Positions 15,301 through 22,851 are shown, counted from the stretch's first letter. The stretch: DNA of 47,564 nucleotides from JAAYEA01 sp012689325 (GCA_036841525.1 DAITVZ010000035.1:1-47564), one strand, 5' to 3'. Notes: a model not told the origin generated them from the sequence alone. Program-made: numbers and translations.

Positions 15301-15512
15301 TGTCCAACCCGGCGACGGGCCGGGCGGCGATCCTGATCTGCCCCGAGCCGGTGGTGCGGCTCACCGAGGAAGGGCGCAGCTCCACCGCCGTCTCGGCGAT
15401 GGACGAACTGCTCATCCCGCCGCAGGGCGTCGCTGAGCGGGTGATCTATCTGGCCGTGGCGCCGGATCTGGACGCGGCCAAGGGCTGGACCGTCCTGAGC
15501 GGATACCGCTAA
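12369..15512 (+). CDS. GNAT acetyltransferase fused to large beta-rich (NEW3-like / mutarotase-like) domains
   Basis: A 1047-residue protein with no signal peptide or membrane helix, so presumably cytoplasmic. Residues about 5-160 form a GNAT domain: L-R-S-L-N-I-E-Q-D at the start, a core strand I-A-G-Y-C-S-L, the acetyl-CoA segment V-H-P-A-Y-Q-K-R-S-L-A-R-R (variant of Q/R-x-x-G-x-G/A, with Ser where Gly is usual), and N-x-x-A-V-P-L-Y-K-K-T-G-F. The remaining about 880 residues contain at least three Ig-like segments resembling the NEW3/NPCBM-associated family (R-N-K-G-E-R-P-L-S-V and similar R-N-A, E-N-R-R-E-R units). Two regions resemble aldose-epimerase or glycosidase-accessory beta-sandwiches (residues about 440-680 and 790-1040). 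No catalytic glycosidase motif was recognised. AAGGGG lies 8 bases before the ATG. Substrate unknown. Confidence 0.75.
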   Translation: MSEQLMLRSLNIEQDAEALATMFNGSDDQWPGSFTGGVPFNVERIRRWYEEEDALDVFIWAEPDGTIAGYCSLQAQASEKGTGYVHLLNVHPAYQKRSLARRFLTNAVERCVKLGFRRLDLHTWPGNLKAVPLYKKTGFFWMPDTQVYMQNYIPWLLQAPCARPYFDKHDWYATYKRKLEQHEDDERWRGMKVFTYHWEEGGDSLTAWADREGRAITALETDAFFAAAIPAQIKPAKGARTTMRWELRNKGERPLSVSIIARGTEHLKLDYRENLIVAPGETVERSAEVEVDAKTPRVSRRKPAPKIETLLVIDGQTLELGTGLAPEPALQARLMPLRFTLAPGARRSVNLQLRNALDVPVEAQVQLVPTPGLTLSSTGLEIALPPHGQGGLPLELSAAAPGAHAIQALVSYRAGEQQGVAEPQRLPVFALYPGQALACDEEDGIRVDTDSGSFFIGKEGGGLSLYALESDREMGSMGAEFGPPYDPSEFRYAQASLSWRPEGSGVVVTSEQVSQRFPGLALVRELHFLGGPLVRMVYRPLNRGDKEHAPDLMQGAPRFWNTQRTYTIPLRGGLLRAESTGYPAGDDELPRKTDKFAEKWMSYETKFGTVGIIWDKSFEELEFWGAPYLRRCRLACPPHQWAEPFESWLYFGSGDWRDVQRAWARLAGREQPALLTEPEPIVKLSCEQGVPAAHDGALQPTLKLENRRERKLAGELRLSAPEGWTVQPDRLAFQEVDRGKPFTARVTLEAKRPAPAGLKLRAIISTPLCDEERELPFVVLGDGGKVAVTEGQQDGQAVWTLDNRRMRLTVAPQFAGTVARWLTPDGANHLDSAFPTVGVKSWMAPFYGGICPVLWTDEDGGYPGKLYLEPLAAKVATVKDGQGLKWQGVTLSAELQREPLRGLRVELDYLTTGDSPVLKAVLRLRNATGAVRKVQGGFTTFWAVDGSYAENVLHGGAWTSRRTDYMDSWVDVLHWGAVSNPATGRAAILICPEPVVRLTEEGRSSTAVSAMDELLIPPQGVAERVIYLAVAPDLDAAKGWTVLSGYR

Positions 15513-15532
15513 TCGCGAATCGCATATCGTGA
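15512..15532. repeat. Heptanucleotide repeat tract (left arm)
   Basis: Three 7-mers: ATCGCGA, ATCGCAT, ATCGTGA. They are the reverse complement, in shifted register, of the GCGATAT units at 15637-15657. The tract overlaps the last base of the GNAT-fusion stop codon. Confidence 0.45.
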
Positions 15533-15539
15533 GTCTGAG

Positions 15540-15590
15540 ACGGCGGTTTGGCGCGTTCCCTCGCGGAGCGGGCCAAGCCGCCGTTCCCTT
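15540..15590. terminator. Hairpin between convergent genes, probable shared terminator
   Basis: A 13 bp stem, 15540-15552 with 15572-15584 (one G-T wobble), with a 19-base loop. A pyrimidine-rich tail follows on the forward strand but there is no long T run. It lies between the convergent GNAT-fusion and PA14 genes. Confidence 0.5.
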
Positions 15591-15620
15591 TCCGAGCTGG
15601 TGGACACCTCGCTCAGAAGC

Positions 15621-15660
15621 TCGCAATACGCCATTGGCGATATGCGATATGCGATACGCG
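15621..15660. repeat. Heptanucleotide repeat tract (right arm)
   Basis: Exact units GCGATAT, GCGATAT, GCGATAC at 15637-15657 follow more degenerate 7-mers starting TCGCAAT. Opposite in orientation to the tract at 15512-15532, the pair flanks the hairpin at 15540-15590. The sequence ATTGGCGATA recurs at 40462-40471. Confidence 0.5.
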
Positions 15661-15664
15661 CCCC

Positions 15665-17659
15665 CTACAGCGGACCCGGAGAGGACGAGAGGCGGGTCCA
15701 CCCAAATTGGATGCTGGCCTCAAAGACCCGGTCGTAGTGCTCCACCACCCATTCTTGGACGCCGGTCAGGCCGCGCTCCACGACATACTCCTGGCCGGTC
15801 CCGTCGTGCCATTCGTCAATGAGGAGCTCCCCGTTCAGGTAGAAGCGCACCCCGTCGTCGGCGCGGACGTGGAAGCGATAGACGCCGTCGGGCAGCGCCA
15901 CCGTGCGGCTCCAGCGCGCGGAAAAGCCATCCTCGGGAAGCCCAGGCGCCGGGCTGCTGCGCCCCCAGTCGAAAGCGATGGCGCCATCGTTGCGGGTGAG
16001 CGCCGGCGGGCCCAGCAGATCTTGGTTCGGCCAGTACTCCCCCTTCCAGTCGGGGTAATAGGCGTCGTCCACGCGCTCCCAGCGAAACCGCATGCGCGCG
16101 TTGCCGCCGCCCTCGAAATACTCGACGCGGAGGTCGTGCTGGCCCGTGCCCAAGTCGCGGTCGGCGGAGATCTCGTTGGGGCTATAGTGGGACCAGGTGT
16201 CGAGCACCAGCTCGCCATCTACCCAGACGCGCGCCCCGTCGTCCGCCAGGAGGCGGAAGCGGTAGAGCCCGCCTTCCAGGTGCAGCCGCCGCGTCCACCG
16301 CGCGGAGAACTCGTCGGCGGGCAAGCTGCCGTCAGGGGAGCCCTCGCCCCAGGTGAAATCGATGGCTGGGTCGTTGCGCGCCAGCGCGGGGCTGCCCGCC
16401 AGGTGCCGGTTGGCCCAGTACTCGCCGCGCCAGTCGGGGAAAGACCCTTCGCGCTCCCACCAGAGCCGCGCGCGCGCCGAGCCGCCGCGCTCGAAATACT
16501 CGAGCCGGACGCTGTGGCGGCCGGGGGCCAGCGATAGCAGCGCCGAGACGGTTCGCGAGCTGCTTTCCCGCCATTCGTCGAGGAGCAGGACGCCATCCAC
16601 CCACAAGCGCGCGCCGTCATCGACCAAGACATAGAAGCGATAGAGCGCCGCGTCGAACTCGACGATCCGTGACCAGCGGGCGCTCCAATCATCCCTGGGG
16701 AGGCCCGGGGCGGCGGCGCCCTCGCCCCAGTCATAGTCGACCCGCAGGTCGTTGCGGACCAGCGCCGGCGCGCCGTCCAGGTCACGGTTGGGCCAGTACT
16801 CGCCCTTCCAATCGGAGAAACTCTCGATCCGCTCCCACCAGAAGCGCATGACGGCCTCGCCCGCTCGCTCCAAGTACTCGATGCGCAGGCGGTGATTCCC
16901 GCGGACCAGTGGCAGCGCGTGGCTCACGGTGCGCAGGCTGCCATCCTGCCAACTGTCGATGATCAGCATATCGTCAACCCAGACGCGAATGCCATCGTCC
17001 ACGGAGGCGAGGAACTGGTAAGTGCCTCCCTCGAAGTGGAGGGTGCGGGACCAGCGAGCGCTCCAGGCGTCGGCGGGGAAGCCCGGCGCCGGCGCGCCCC
17101 CGCCCCAATCGAAGGTGACCACCGAGTCGTTGCGGACCAGTCGCGGCGCGCCGCGCAGCTCCGAGTTGGCATAATACTCGCCGCGCCATTCGGTGATGAC
17201 CGGCGTTGGGCTGTAGGTGGGCGAGGGGCTGGGCGTCCCGGTCCGCGTGGGCTGCGACGTATGGGTCTGGGTCGGCAGGACTGTCGCCAGCGGCGACGCT
17301 GTGTGAGTGGCCGTGGCGGGCAGCGCGGTGGCCGTCGGAGTGAGTGAAGGCGGCGCGGTTGTCTGGGTGACCGTGGCGGGCGGGGCGCTCAGCGTCAGGG
17401 TGGCGGTTGGTGGAACGGGCGTCGGCGTGCCCGTCGCGGTCGTGGTCGCTGGCGGTAGGGCGGCGGTGGGTGAGGCAGCCGCGCCGGTGGCCAGCGCCGT
17501 CAGCGTCGCGGCGACGCGGGTCTGGACCTCCTCCTCCAGCGCAGGGGTAGGCGTTGGCGTGGTGCAGGCGCGCAGCCATAGCGCCAACAGCGCCGCGATC
17601 AGCAATGGGATGGCGGTCTTCGCGCCCCGGCGCCAGACCTCCTGCCGTTGGCCCATCAT
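15665..17659 (-). CDS. Lipoprotein with Thr-Pro linker and four PA14 domains
   Basis: A 664-residue exported protein. An N-terminal charged stretch (R-R-G-A-K) and a hydrophobic helix end in L-R-A-C (Cys32), a lipobox with an unusual Arg at -2, so the protein is probably membrane-anchored by lipid. Residues about 33-155 are a Thr/Pro/Ala-rich linker. Four PA14 domains of about 125 residues follow. Each starts (D/E)-W-(K/R)-G-E-Y-(W/Y)-x-N and contains F/Y-D-W-G-x-G, W-S-A-R-W-(S/T)-R, D-D-G-x-R-(V/L)-W-V-D and a final W-(W)-E-R. PA14 domains bind carbohydrates, sometimes with calcium, so glycan binding at the cell surface is a reasonable inference. The start is one of two adjacent ATGs (17659 or 17656) behind AAGGGGG; the longer is listed. 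Confidence 0.85.
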   Translation of the reverse strand: MMGQRQEVWRRGAKTAIPLLIAALLALWLRACTTPTPTPALEEEVQTRVAATLTALATGAAASPTAALPPATTTATGTPTPVPPTATLTLSAPPATVTQTTAPPSLTPTATALPATATHTASPLATVLPTQTHTSQPTRTGTPSPSPTYSPTPVITEWRGEYYANSELRGAPRLVRNDSVVTFDWGGGAPAPGFPADAWSARWSRTLHFEGGTYQFLASVDDGIRVWVDDMLIIDSWQDGSLRTVSHALPLVRGNHRLRIEYLERAGEAVMRFWWERIESFSDWKGEYWPNRDLDGAPALVRNDLRVDYDWGEGAAAPGLPRDDWSARWSRIVEFDAALYRFYVLVDDGARLWVDGVLLLDEWRESSSRTVSALLSLAPGRHSVRLEYFERGGSARARLWWEREGSFPDWRGEYWANRHLAGSPALARNDPAIDFTWGEGSPDGSLPADEFSARWTRRLHLEGGLYRFRLLADDGARVWVDGELVLDTWSHYSPNEISADRDLGTGQHDLRVEYFEGGGNARMRFRWERVDDAYYPDWKGEYWPNQDLLGPPALTRNDGAIAFDWGRSSPAPGLPEDGFSARWSRTVALPDGVYRFHVRADDGVRFYLNGELLIDEWHDGTGQEYVVERGLTGVQEWVVEHYDRVFEASIQFGWTRLSSSPGPL

Positions 17660-17692
17660 GCCCCCTTCTATCTCGCGCACCTCTTGCGCCGC

Positions 17693-17720
17693 ATCATAGT
17701 CAGGCCGCGCAGCGCGTCAA
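17693..17720 (-). promoter_or_regulatory. Promoter of the PA14 lipoprotein gene
   Basis: Minus strand: TTGACG at 17720-17715, a 16 bp spacer, TATGAT at 17698-17693. It is back to back with the CYTH promoter; the two -35 boxes are 10 bp apart. Confidence 0.65.
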
Positions 17721-17730
17721 ACCCGGGCAT

Positions 17731-17759
17731 TTGACAGATCTCCAGCCTTGGGGCATACT
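17731..17759 (+). promoter_or_regulatory. Promoter of the CYTH gene
   Basis: A perfect TTGACA at 17731-17736, a 17 bp spacer and CATACT at 17754-17759. The start would be near 17766, which disfavours the ATG at 17774 as a start codon. Confidence 0.6.
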
Positions 17760-17818
17760 GCCCCATCCTGGAGATGGGCGGCAAGAGAATGGTTGCAGAG
17801 GCGAAGCAGGGGGCGGCA

Positions 17819-18607
17819 ATGCCCACCGAGGTGGAGGCGTCGCTGGCCATCGCGGCCCTCGATCCGGGGGCGGCGGCCAGAAAACTGGCCGGGCTCCGGC
17901 GTTTGGGCAGGTACCGGCTCCTGCCCCGGCCCCCGCGGCAGATCCGCGACACCTATGTGGACACGCCCGACATGGAGTTGGCGCGGCGTCTGGTCTCGCT
18001 GCGCCTGCGCCAGGCCAACGACGATCTGGTGCTGACGCTCAAGGGCGACGACGCATCGGCGGGGCCGGGCCTCAAGGTGCGGCGGGAACTCGAGCTGCCC
18101 TGGAGCGAGGAAGGCCTGGAGCGCATCTGGGCCGAACTGGCCGGGTATGGCGTCCGCCTGCTGGGGGAGCCGGCGCGGCGAGAGGACGCGCCGCTGGCGC
18201 GGTTGCGCGAGCGAGGGTTGGTGGTCTTGCAGGAGCGCGCCACCCGGCGGTTGGTGCGGGATGTGGTCGCTGCGGCGAATGCGGCGGCGGAGGCGGCCGA
18301 GCCGCTGGCCGAGCTGGTTATCGACCGGGTGGACTTTACCTTTCACGGGCGCACCATCCGCCATCGCGAGGTGGAGGTCGAGCTCAAGGCTGGGCGGGAG
18401 CGGGCCTTGGTGTCCGAGCTGCTGGCGGCGCTATCGGCCAAGGCGCCTGGGACGCTGTTGCCCTGGTCGGTGCCCAAGCTGGCGCTGGGGCTCTGGCTGG
18501 AGCGGATGCTGCTCGCCGGCGCGCTGGAGGCTTGGCTGGCTCCTGACGGGGCGCTTCTGCCCGAGGCTTATCCGGCCATCCTGGCCTTTGGGCGCGGCGG
18601 TGGTTGA
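17819..18607 (+). CDS. CYTH-domain protein (triphosphatase/adenylate-cyclase class IV fold)
   Basis: About 262 residues. The domain opens with E-V-E-A-S (residues 4-8), matching the CYTH signature E-x-E-x-K except that Lys is Ser. The rest of the tunnel is present: D-T-Y-V-D-T-P-D, L-R-L-R, L-T-L-K-G, R-R-E-L-E-L, D-R-V-D-F-T-F and E-V-E-V-E-L-K. These acidic and basic residues line the triphosphate-binding barrel in CYTH enzymes. Inorganic triphosphate, thiamine triphosphate or a nucleotide could be the substrate. A helical extension of about 70 residues follows. The start was placed just before the signature, after a G-rich AGGGGG; ATGs at 17774 and 17789 are alternatives. The next promoter overlaps its stop codon. 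Confidence 0.8.
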   Translation: MPTEVEASLAIAALDPGAAARKLAGLRRLGRYRLLPRPPRQIRDTYVDTPDMELARRLVSLRLRQANDDLVLTLKGDDASAGPGLKVRRELELPWSEEGLERIWAELAGYGVRLLGEPARREDAPLARLRERGLVVLQERATRRLVRDVVAAANAAAEAAEPLAELVIDRVDFTFHGRTIRHREVEVELKAGRERALVSELLAALSAKAPGTLLPWSVPKLALGLWLERMLLAGALEAWLAPDGALLPEAYPAILAFGRGGG

Positions 18608-18631
18608 CGCGAGGGAAAATCGTGCTATGAT
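18604..18631 (+). promoter_or_regulatory. Promoter of the pseudo-HAD / surface-protein operon
   Basis: TTGACG at 18604-18609, a 16 bp spacer and TATGAT at 18626-18631. The -35 includes the TGA stop of the CYTH gene. The leader is about 150 nt. Confidence 0.65.
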
Positions 18632-18787
18632 ATGGCTGTCGACCATTGCCCACAGCCCTGGATTGGCAGCAAGATGCTCCTGACCTGGTCCCACCGGCGC
18701 CGGCTTGTGCGGCGTTCTCCGAACTCTAGCCTCCGTTGCGCTGGCCTGGCAGCGGCGCGGCCTAGCTCTTCCATTTGAGGTAAGTTG

Positions 18788-19729
18788 ATGAAAGCGGTCT
18801 TTATCTCCAGAGGGTGTCTCCTGCGGAACGCCAGCGACCAAGGGCTGTCGGATGAGACGGCTGCGGCCATGCGCAGTCTGGCCGAGACGGGGCTATACAT
18901 CGTGCTGCTGGGCATCGGCGGTGAAGGCGATGGACCAGTGGACTCGCCTCAGGACGGTGAACTGAGCCAGCAGGTGGTGGGGTGGGTCAAAGCGGCGGGC
19001 GGCCGGATCGACGCTCTGGTGCATTGCCCACACGTGGCTGGCGAGCCCTGCCACTGCTGGGGCCCGAACCCTGGGCTGCTCTGGGAGGCCGCGTCTGACC
19101 TGGATGTCTATCTGGAAGAGAGCTATACCATCTGCGATGCGCCGGGGGATGTGCCACTGGCCTGCGTCGCGGGGACGCGGCCGCTGCTGGTGCTGAATGG
19201 TCGCAGCATCGATGAGCTGTATGGCGGGGTGCAGCCCGAGCCGTCGGATTTCCCCATCGCCCGCGATCTGGCTCGGGCGGTGAGCTACATCCAGGTGGAG
19301 GAGGCGGGCGCGGAACAACTGGGCCACCCCCATCCCCGACCCTCCCTGGCGCTGGAAGAGCCGGAGACGCTGCTGGCCTGGCCTGACGGGCTGGCCTCCG
19401 ATAGCCGCCCCACCGTGACAGCCTTTACCGCGGTCAAGACCAAAGAGGAGCGGCCAGTCCAGGTGGTGCGCTATGGCGGGCGCACCCTCGCCCTGGTGAT
19501 GATGGGCGGCGTCTGGCTGAGCCTGGGCATCGCCTATCTGCTGACGCACCTCTACCGCGTCAAGCCCTTCCCCGAGTTCGTTTGGTACCTGACGTTGCAG
19601 TTCATCCCTCGCCCTGTGCGCGGCGCGCTGTTCATCTTGACCGGCGTGGCTGTGCTCGGATTGGCCCTTCGCAGTTTTCGTGGCATGCTCCCTACGGCTC
19701 TGCGTTGGGGCAAGGTCAAAGATAAATGA
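18788..19729 (+). CDS. Membrane-anchored GmhB-like HAD protein lacking catalytic aspartates
   Basis: A 313-residue protein. The first about 140 residues follow the HAD-superfamily heptose-bisphosphate phosphatase (GmhB) pattern: M-K-A-V-F at the start, I-V-L-L-G-I in the second strand, and the family zinc site Cys80-x-His82-x5-Cys88-x-Cys90. The catalytic D-x-D is replaced by Ser7-Arg8-Gly9, and the Lys of C-R-K-P-x-P is lost (C-W-G-P-N-P). The late acidic pair is kept (C-D-A-P-G-D). It is therefore likely a non-enzymatic relative. After a linker, two hydrophobic segments (about 240-262 and 284-302) anchor the C-terminus in the membrane. The ribosome site GAGGT is 7 bases before the ATG. The secreted PPC/DNRLRE gene starts 45 bp downstream. 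Confidence 0.7.
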   Translation: MKAVFISRGCLLRNASDQGLSDETAAAMRSLAETGLYIVLLGIGGEGDGPVDSPQDGELSQQVVGWVKAAGGRIDALVHCPHVAGEPCHCWGPNPGLLWEAASDLDVYLEESYTICDAPGDVPLACVAGTRPLLVLNGRSIDELYGGVQPEPSDFPIARDLARAVSYIQVEEAGAEQLGHPHPRPSLALEEPETLLAWPDGLASDSRPTVTAFTAVKTKEERPVQVVRYGGRTLALVMMGGVWLSLGIAYLLTHLYRVKPFPEFVWYLTLQFIPRPVRGALFILTGVAVLGLALRSFRGMLPTALRWGKVKDK

Positions 19730-19774
19730 GCTGTTTTGCCCCCATGATGAGCAATCTGGATTGAGGAGGGAGCC

Positions 19775-22753
19775 ATGCCTTCCAAAGGACGCGTGGTGGT
19801 CACGTGGGCGCTGGCCTGCCTGACCCTCTGGGCCTCTGCTTGGATGACGGGATGGGGGCGCGCGGAGGCAGGTGCGCCGGCGGCCTCCCCGACCTGGCAC
19901 TCGATCTGGCTGGCGCAGGTGCTCAAGCCCGTCAGCGAAGAGTGCCTGGACCCTTTCGAGCCCAACGATACCCCTGCGGAAGCCGTCTGGATCGGCGAGC
20001 AGCCGGTGCAGAGCTATGTCTGCGACCCCGGGGATGTGGACTATTTCGCCAACTATGGCGGTGCGGGGGGCTCGCTGCTCAGTTTCGCCGTCGATCTGTA
20101 CAACCTCCCCGCCGACTATGACCTCTATGTGTACGATGGCGAACAGGAGCTAGCTCGCTCCACCAACCCCGGCGCTCGCGCGGAGCGGATCTATGTCTAT
20201 ACCGGGCCGCGCACCGTCAACTCGTACCAGATCAAGGTGGTCAGCGCCGGCGGCGGGTTCGACCCCCTGCGCCCCTATAGCCTGCGCTTCACGCGCAACC
20301 CTGATGTGGGCACGCCCACGCTCACCGAGACGCCCTTGCCGTCCTGGACTCCCTCGGTGACGCCGTCGGTGACGCCGACCACGTCACCGACCGGCGGCAG
20401 CTCGACGGCCACGCCCACCGACACGCGCGGCCCCGGGCCCGCCCTGGCCGTGGAGCCGGTCCTTTCGCCGACTACCTTGCTCCGCCAGACGATCTATGGG
20501 CTGAGCGATCCGGGCGTGACCATCTATGTCATCTGCGAGACGGGCACCTATCAACAGGTGACCGCCAGCGGGCAGTTCGCCGTCGAGGTGGATTTGATCC
20601 CCGAGGCGATCACCCACCTTCGCGTGGTGGCGGAGAGCCCGCTCGATCCCGCCGCGCGAACGGTGACCACGGTGGACCGGCTGGGCGACCCACTGCAGAT
20701 CACCCATATCCTGGCCTCGCCTACGGCGAGCAGGACGGCGACTCCGACGCAGACGCTGACGCCCACCAGCACGGCGACGTCCACGGCGACGGCCACGCCT
20801 TCGCTCACTCCTTCCGTCACATTGACGGCGACACCCACCGGCACGCCGAGCGCCACGGGCACGCCGTCCGCCACGGCGACGCCCTCGGCGACGCCCACGG
20901 GCACCCCCGACGCGCTCTTTCGCGTCCTCGTGCCCTCGGAAGTGACCCGCGGCGTGCCCTTTGATGTGATCGTGGCGGTGGAGGATCGGGAGGGGCACTT
21001 GGTGGCGGGCTACCGCGGCACCGCCTCCTTCAGCGTGCTCCCGCCGGAGGTCCATGTGGACCTGCTGCCAGCGACCTACACTTTTGTGGCCGCGGACGGT
21101 GGCCGGCACGTCTTTAGCGTCGTGATCAATAACACCCATGGCGTCAGCGCGCGCATCCAGGTCAAGGACGCGGTCAACGGCTATGGCGGGCTGAGCGCCT
21201 CCTTCTTGGTGCGGCCGCCGCTGGCGACGGACACCCCGTCCGCCACCGCGACACCGACCCGGACCTCGACCGCCACAGTGACGCCCACCTCGACGACGAC
21301 ATCTACCGTGACGGCGACGCGCACGGTAACCCCGACGCCCACGGCGACGAGCACCGGCGGCCCCTTCACCAAGGTGTTCCAGCATGGGCTCGACGGCTAT
21401 ACCGGCGTGCAGGACACCACACTGAACGCCTCCTATGCCAATACGACCCACGGTTTTCGCAGCACGCTGGTGCTGGCGGTGCGCGAGCTGCCGCAGTCGA
21501 TCATCCTGAAATTCGATCTCTCCGCGTTGCCGGCCTATGCCACTATCCAGGAGGCGACGCTGGACCTCTACGTCCACCCCGACAGCGACGACAAGCCGAT
21601 CAACATTGCGGCCTATCGGGTGCTGCGCTTCTGGCGCGCTGACGAGGCGACCTGGAACGAGGCGATGGCGGGGACAGCCTGGGGGCTGCCGGGCTGCAAC
21701 CTCGAGGGGGTAGACCGCGAGGCGACGCCGCTGCTGAGCCTGCCGCTGAACCATGATAACACCTGGGTCTCCATGTCTCTGACCAACCTGGTGCAAGAGT
21801 GGGTCCGGGCTCCCCAGAATAACCAGGGCATCCTGCTGGCCGCCAGCGCTCCGGCGGTGGTGCAGTACTATATCAACTCGTCCGAGTTCTGGCAGGAGGA
21901 GCTCCGGCCGCGGCTGCTGGTGACCTACCACACCATGGCGACGGCGACCCCGACCATCACGTCGACGCCGACCATCTCGCCAACGCCCAGCCGGACGCCC
22001 ACCCTAACGCGCACGCCGACGGTGACCCAGACCCCGACCAGGACGCCAACCTATACACCGACGGTCACCCTGACGCCAACGGCGACCCTGACGCCGACCC
22101 GGACGCTGACGCCCACCGCATCGCCCACCTTGACCGTGACGCCGACGCCGTCGCGGACGGCCACGCCGACCCGCACGCCGATCCTTAGCACCGTGGTGCT
22201 GCAAGAGCGCGTCGGAGGGTACGCGGGGACCAGCGATACGACCATCTCGAGCTGGGACCAGACCGGCAACACCGGGAGCACCGGCGAGCTGGCGCTGCGC
22301 ACCGGCGACCAGAAATCGGTGCTGTTGCGGTTCGACTATTCCTCGCTGCCCAAGGGCGCCGTGGTCCACGAGGCCATCCTGGAGCTGTACGCTTACGCAG
22401 GGTCGCATCCGGTGACGCTGCGCGCCTATCGGGTGCTGCGGCCGTGGGCGGAGAACCAGGCCACCTGGCGCGCGCCGATGACGGGCCTGCTCTGGAACGT
22501 GGTGGGCTGCAACGGCATCGGCACCGATCGTGAGGCCGACCCCGCGGTGGAAAGCACGCTGGACGCCATCAATACCTGGGCGGTCTGGGACGTGACGGAT
22601 CTGGTGCGCGACTGGGTGGACGACCCCTCGACCAACCAGGGCGTCCTGCTCAAGGCGTCCGGCGAGGTGGCGACCGAGTATCGGTTCGCCTCTTCCGAAT
22701 ACTGGAACGCCGCACAGGCGCCCAGACTGACGATTCGCTACGCCGTCCCCTAA
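19775..22753 (+). CDS. Secreted multidomain protein: PPC, Ig-like and two DNRLRE domains with Thr-Pro linkers
   Basis: A 992-residue exported protein. A signal peptide covers about the first 32 residues. A bacterial pre-peptidase C-terminal (PPC) domain spans about 55-175 (D-P-F-E-P-N-D-T-P, D-V-D-Y-F, Y-D-L-Y-V-Y-D). Four Thr-Pro-rich linkers sit at about 181-218, 314-378, 485-528 and 721-802. Two Ig-like segments lie between the first three. Two DNRLRE-type domains (about 529-717 and 806-991) share G-Y-x-G-x-x-D-T-T, L-R-F-D, A-Y-R-V-L-R-x-W, A-T-W-x-x-x-M and W-x-x-x-x-(L/V)-x-x-W-V. The two copies are clearly homologous. The linkers are likely extended and possibly glycosylated. No enzyme domain is seen; a structural or adhesive surface role is inferred. 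GAGGAGGG lies 7 bases before the ATG. Confidence 0.87.
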   Translation: MPSKGRVVVTWALACLTLWASAWMTGWGRAEAGAPAASPTWHSIWLAQVLKPVSEECLDPFEPNDTPAEAVWIGEQPVQSYVCDPGDVDYFANYGGAGGSLLSFAVDLYNLPADYDLYVYDGEQELARSTNPGARAERIYVYTGPRTVNSYQIKVVSAGGGFDPLRPYSLRFTRNPDVGTPTLTETPLPSWTPSVTPSVTPTTSPTGGSSTATPTDTRGPGPALAVEPVLSPTTLLRQTIYGLSDPGVTIYVICETGTYQQVTASGQFAVEVDLIPEAITHLRVVAESPLDPAARTVTTVDRLGDPLQITHILASPTASRTATPTQTLTPTSTATSTATATPSLTPSVTLTATPTGTPSATGTPSATATPSATPTGTPDALFRVLVPSEVTRGVPFDVIVAVEDREGHLVAGYRGTASFSVLPPEVHVDLLPATYTFVAADGGRHVFSVVINNTHGVSARIQVKDAVNGYGGLSASFLVRPPLATDTPSATATPTRTSTATVTPTSTTTSTVTATRTVTPTPTATSTGGPFTKVFQHGLDGYTGVQDTTLNASYANTTHGFRSTLVLAVRELPQSIILKFDLSALPAYATIQEATLDLYVHPDSDDKPINIAAYRVLRFWRADEATWNEAMAGTAWGLPGCNLEGVDREATPLLSLPLNHDNTWVSMSLTNLVQEWVRAPQNNQGILLAASAPAVVQYYINSSEFWQEELRPRLLVTYHTMATATPTITSTPTISPTPSRTPTLTRTPTVTQTPTRTPTYTPTVTLTPTATLTPTRTLTPTASPTLTVTPTPSRTATPTRTPILSTVVLQERVGGYAGTSDTTISSWDQTGNTGSTGELALRTGDQKSVLLRFDYSSLPKGAVVHEAILELYAYAGSHPVTLRAYRVLRPWAENQATWRAPMTGLLWNVVGCNGIGTDREADPAVESTLDAINTWAVWDVTDLVRDWVDDPSTNQGVLLKASGEVATEYRFASSEYWNAAQAPRLTIRYAVP

Positions 22754-22806
22754 CGCGGCGAGCCCGGCGCCAGCGCGTCGGCGCTGGCATCCAACAGGTA
22801 CGAAGG

Positions 22807-22837
22807 AAAGCGCGGGACCACCTGGTCCCGCGCTTTT
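22807..22837 (+). terminator. Strong intrinsic terminator after the PPC/DNRLRE gene
   Basis: A perfect 13 bp stem, 22807-22819 with 22824-22836, closes a 4-base loop ACCT. The right arm ends in TTTT. A second small hairpin (GCCAGCGC/GGCGCTGGC) precedes it. Confidence 0.85.
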
Positions 22838-22851
22838 GTTGCTGGCCCGCC

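Noticed and set aside
20384..21931. A 515-codon reverse frame across the Thr-Pro linkers
   Set aside because: The Arg/Gly-rich runs come from reading the Thr-Pro codon repeats backwards.
19775..22753. CRISPR-like or satellite repeats in the Thr-Pro regions
   Set aside because: The repeats are irregular codon repeats (ACG, CCG, ACC) in frame with a protein; there are no constant repeats with unique spacers.
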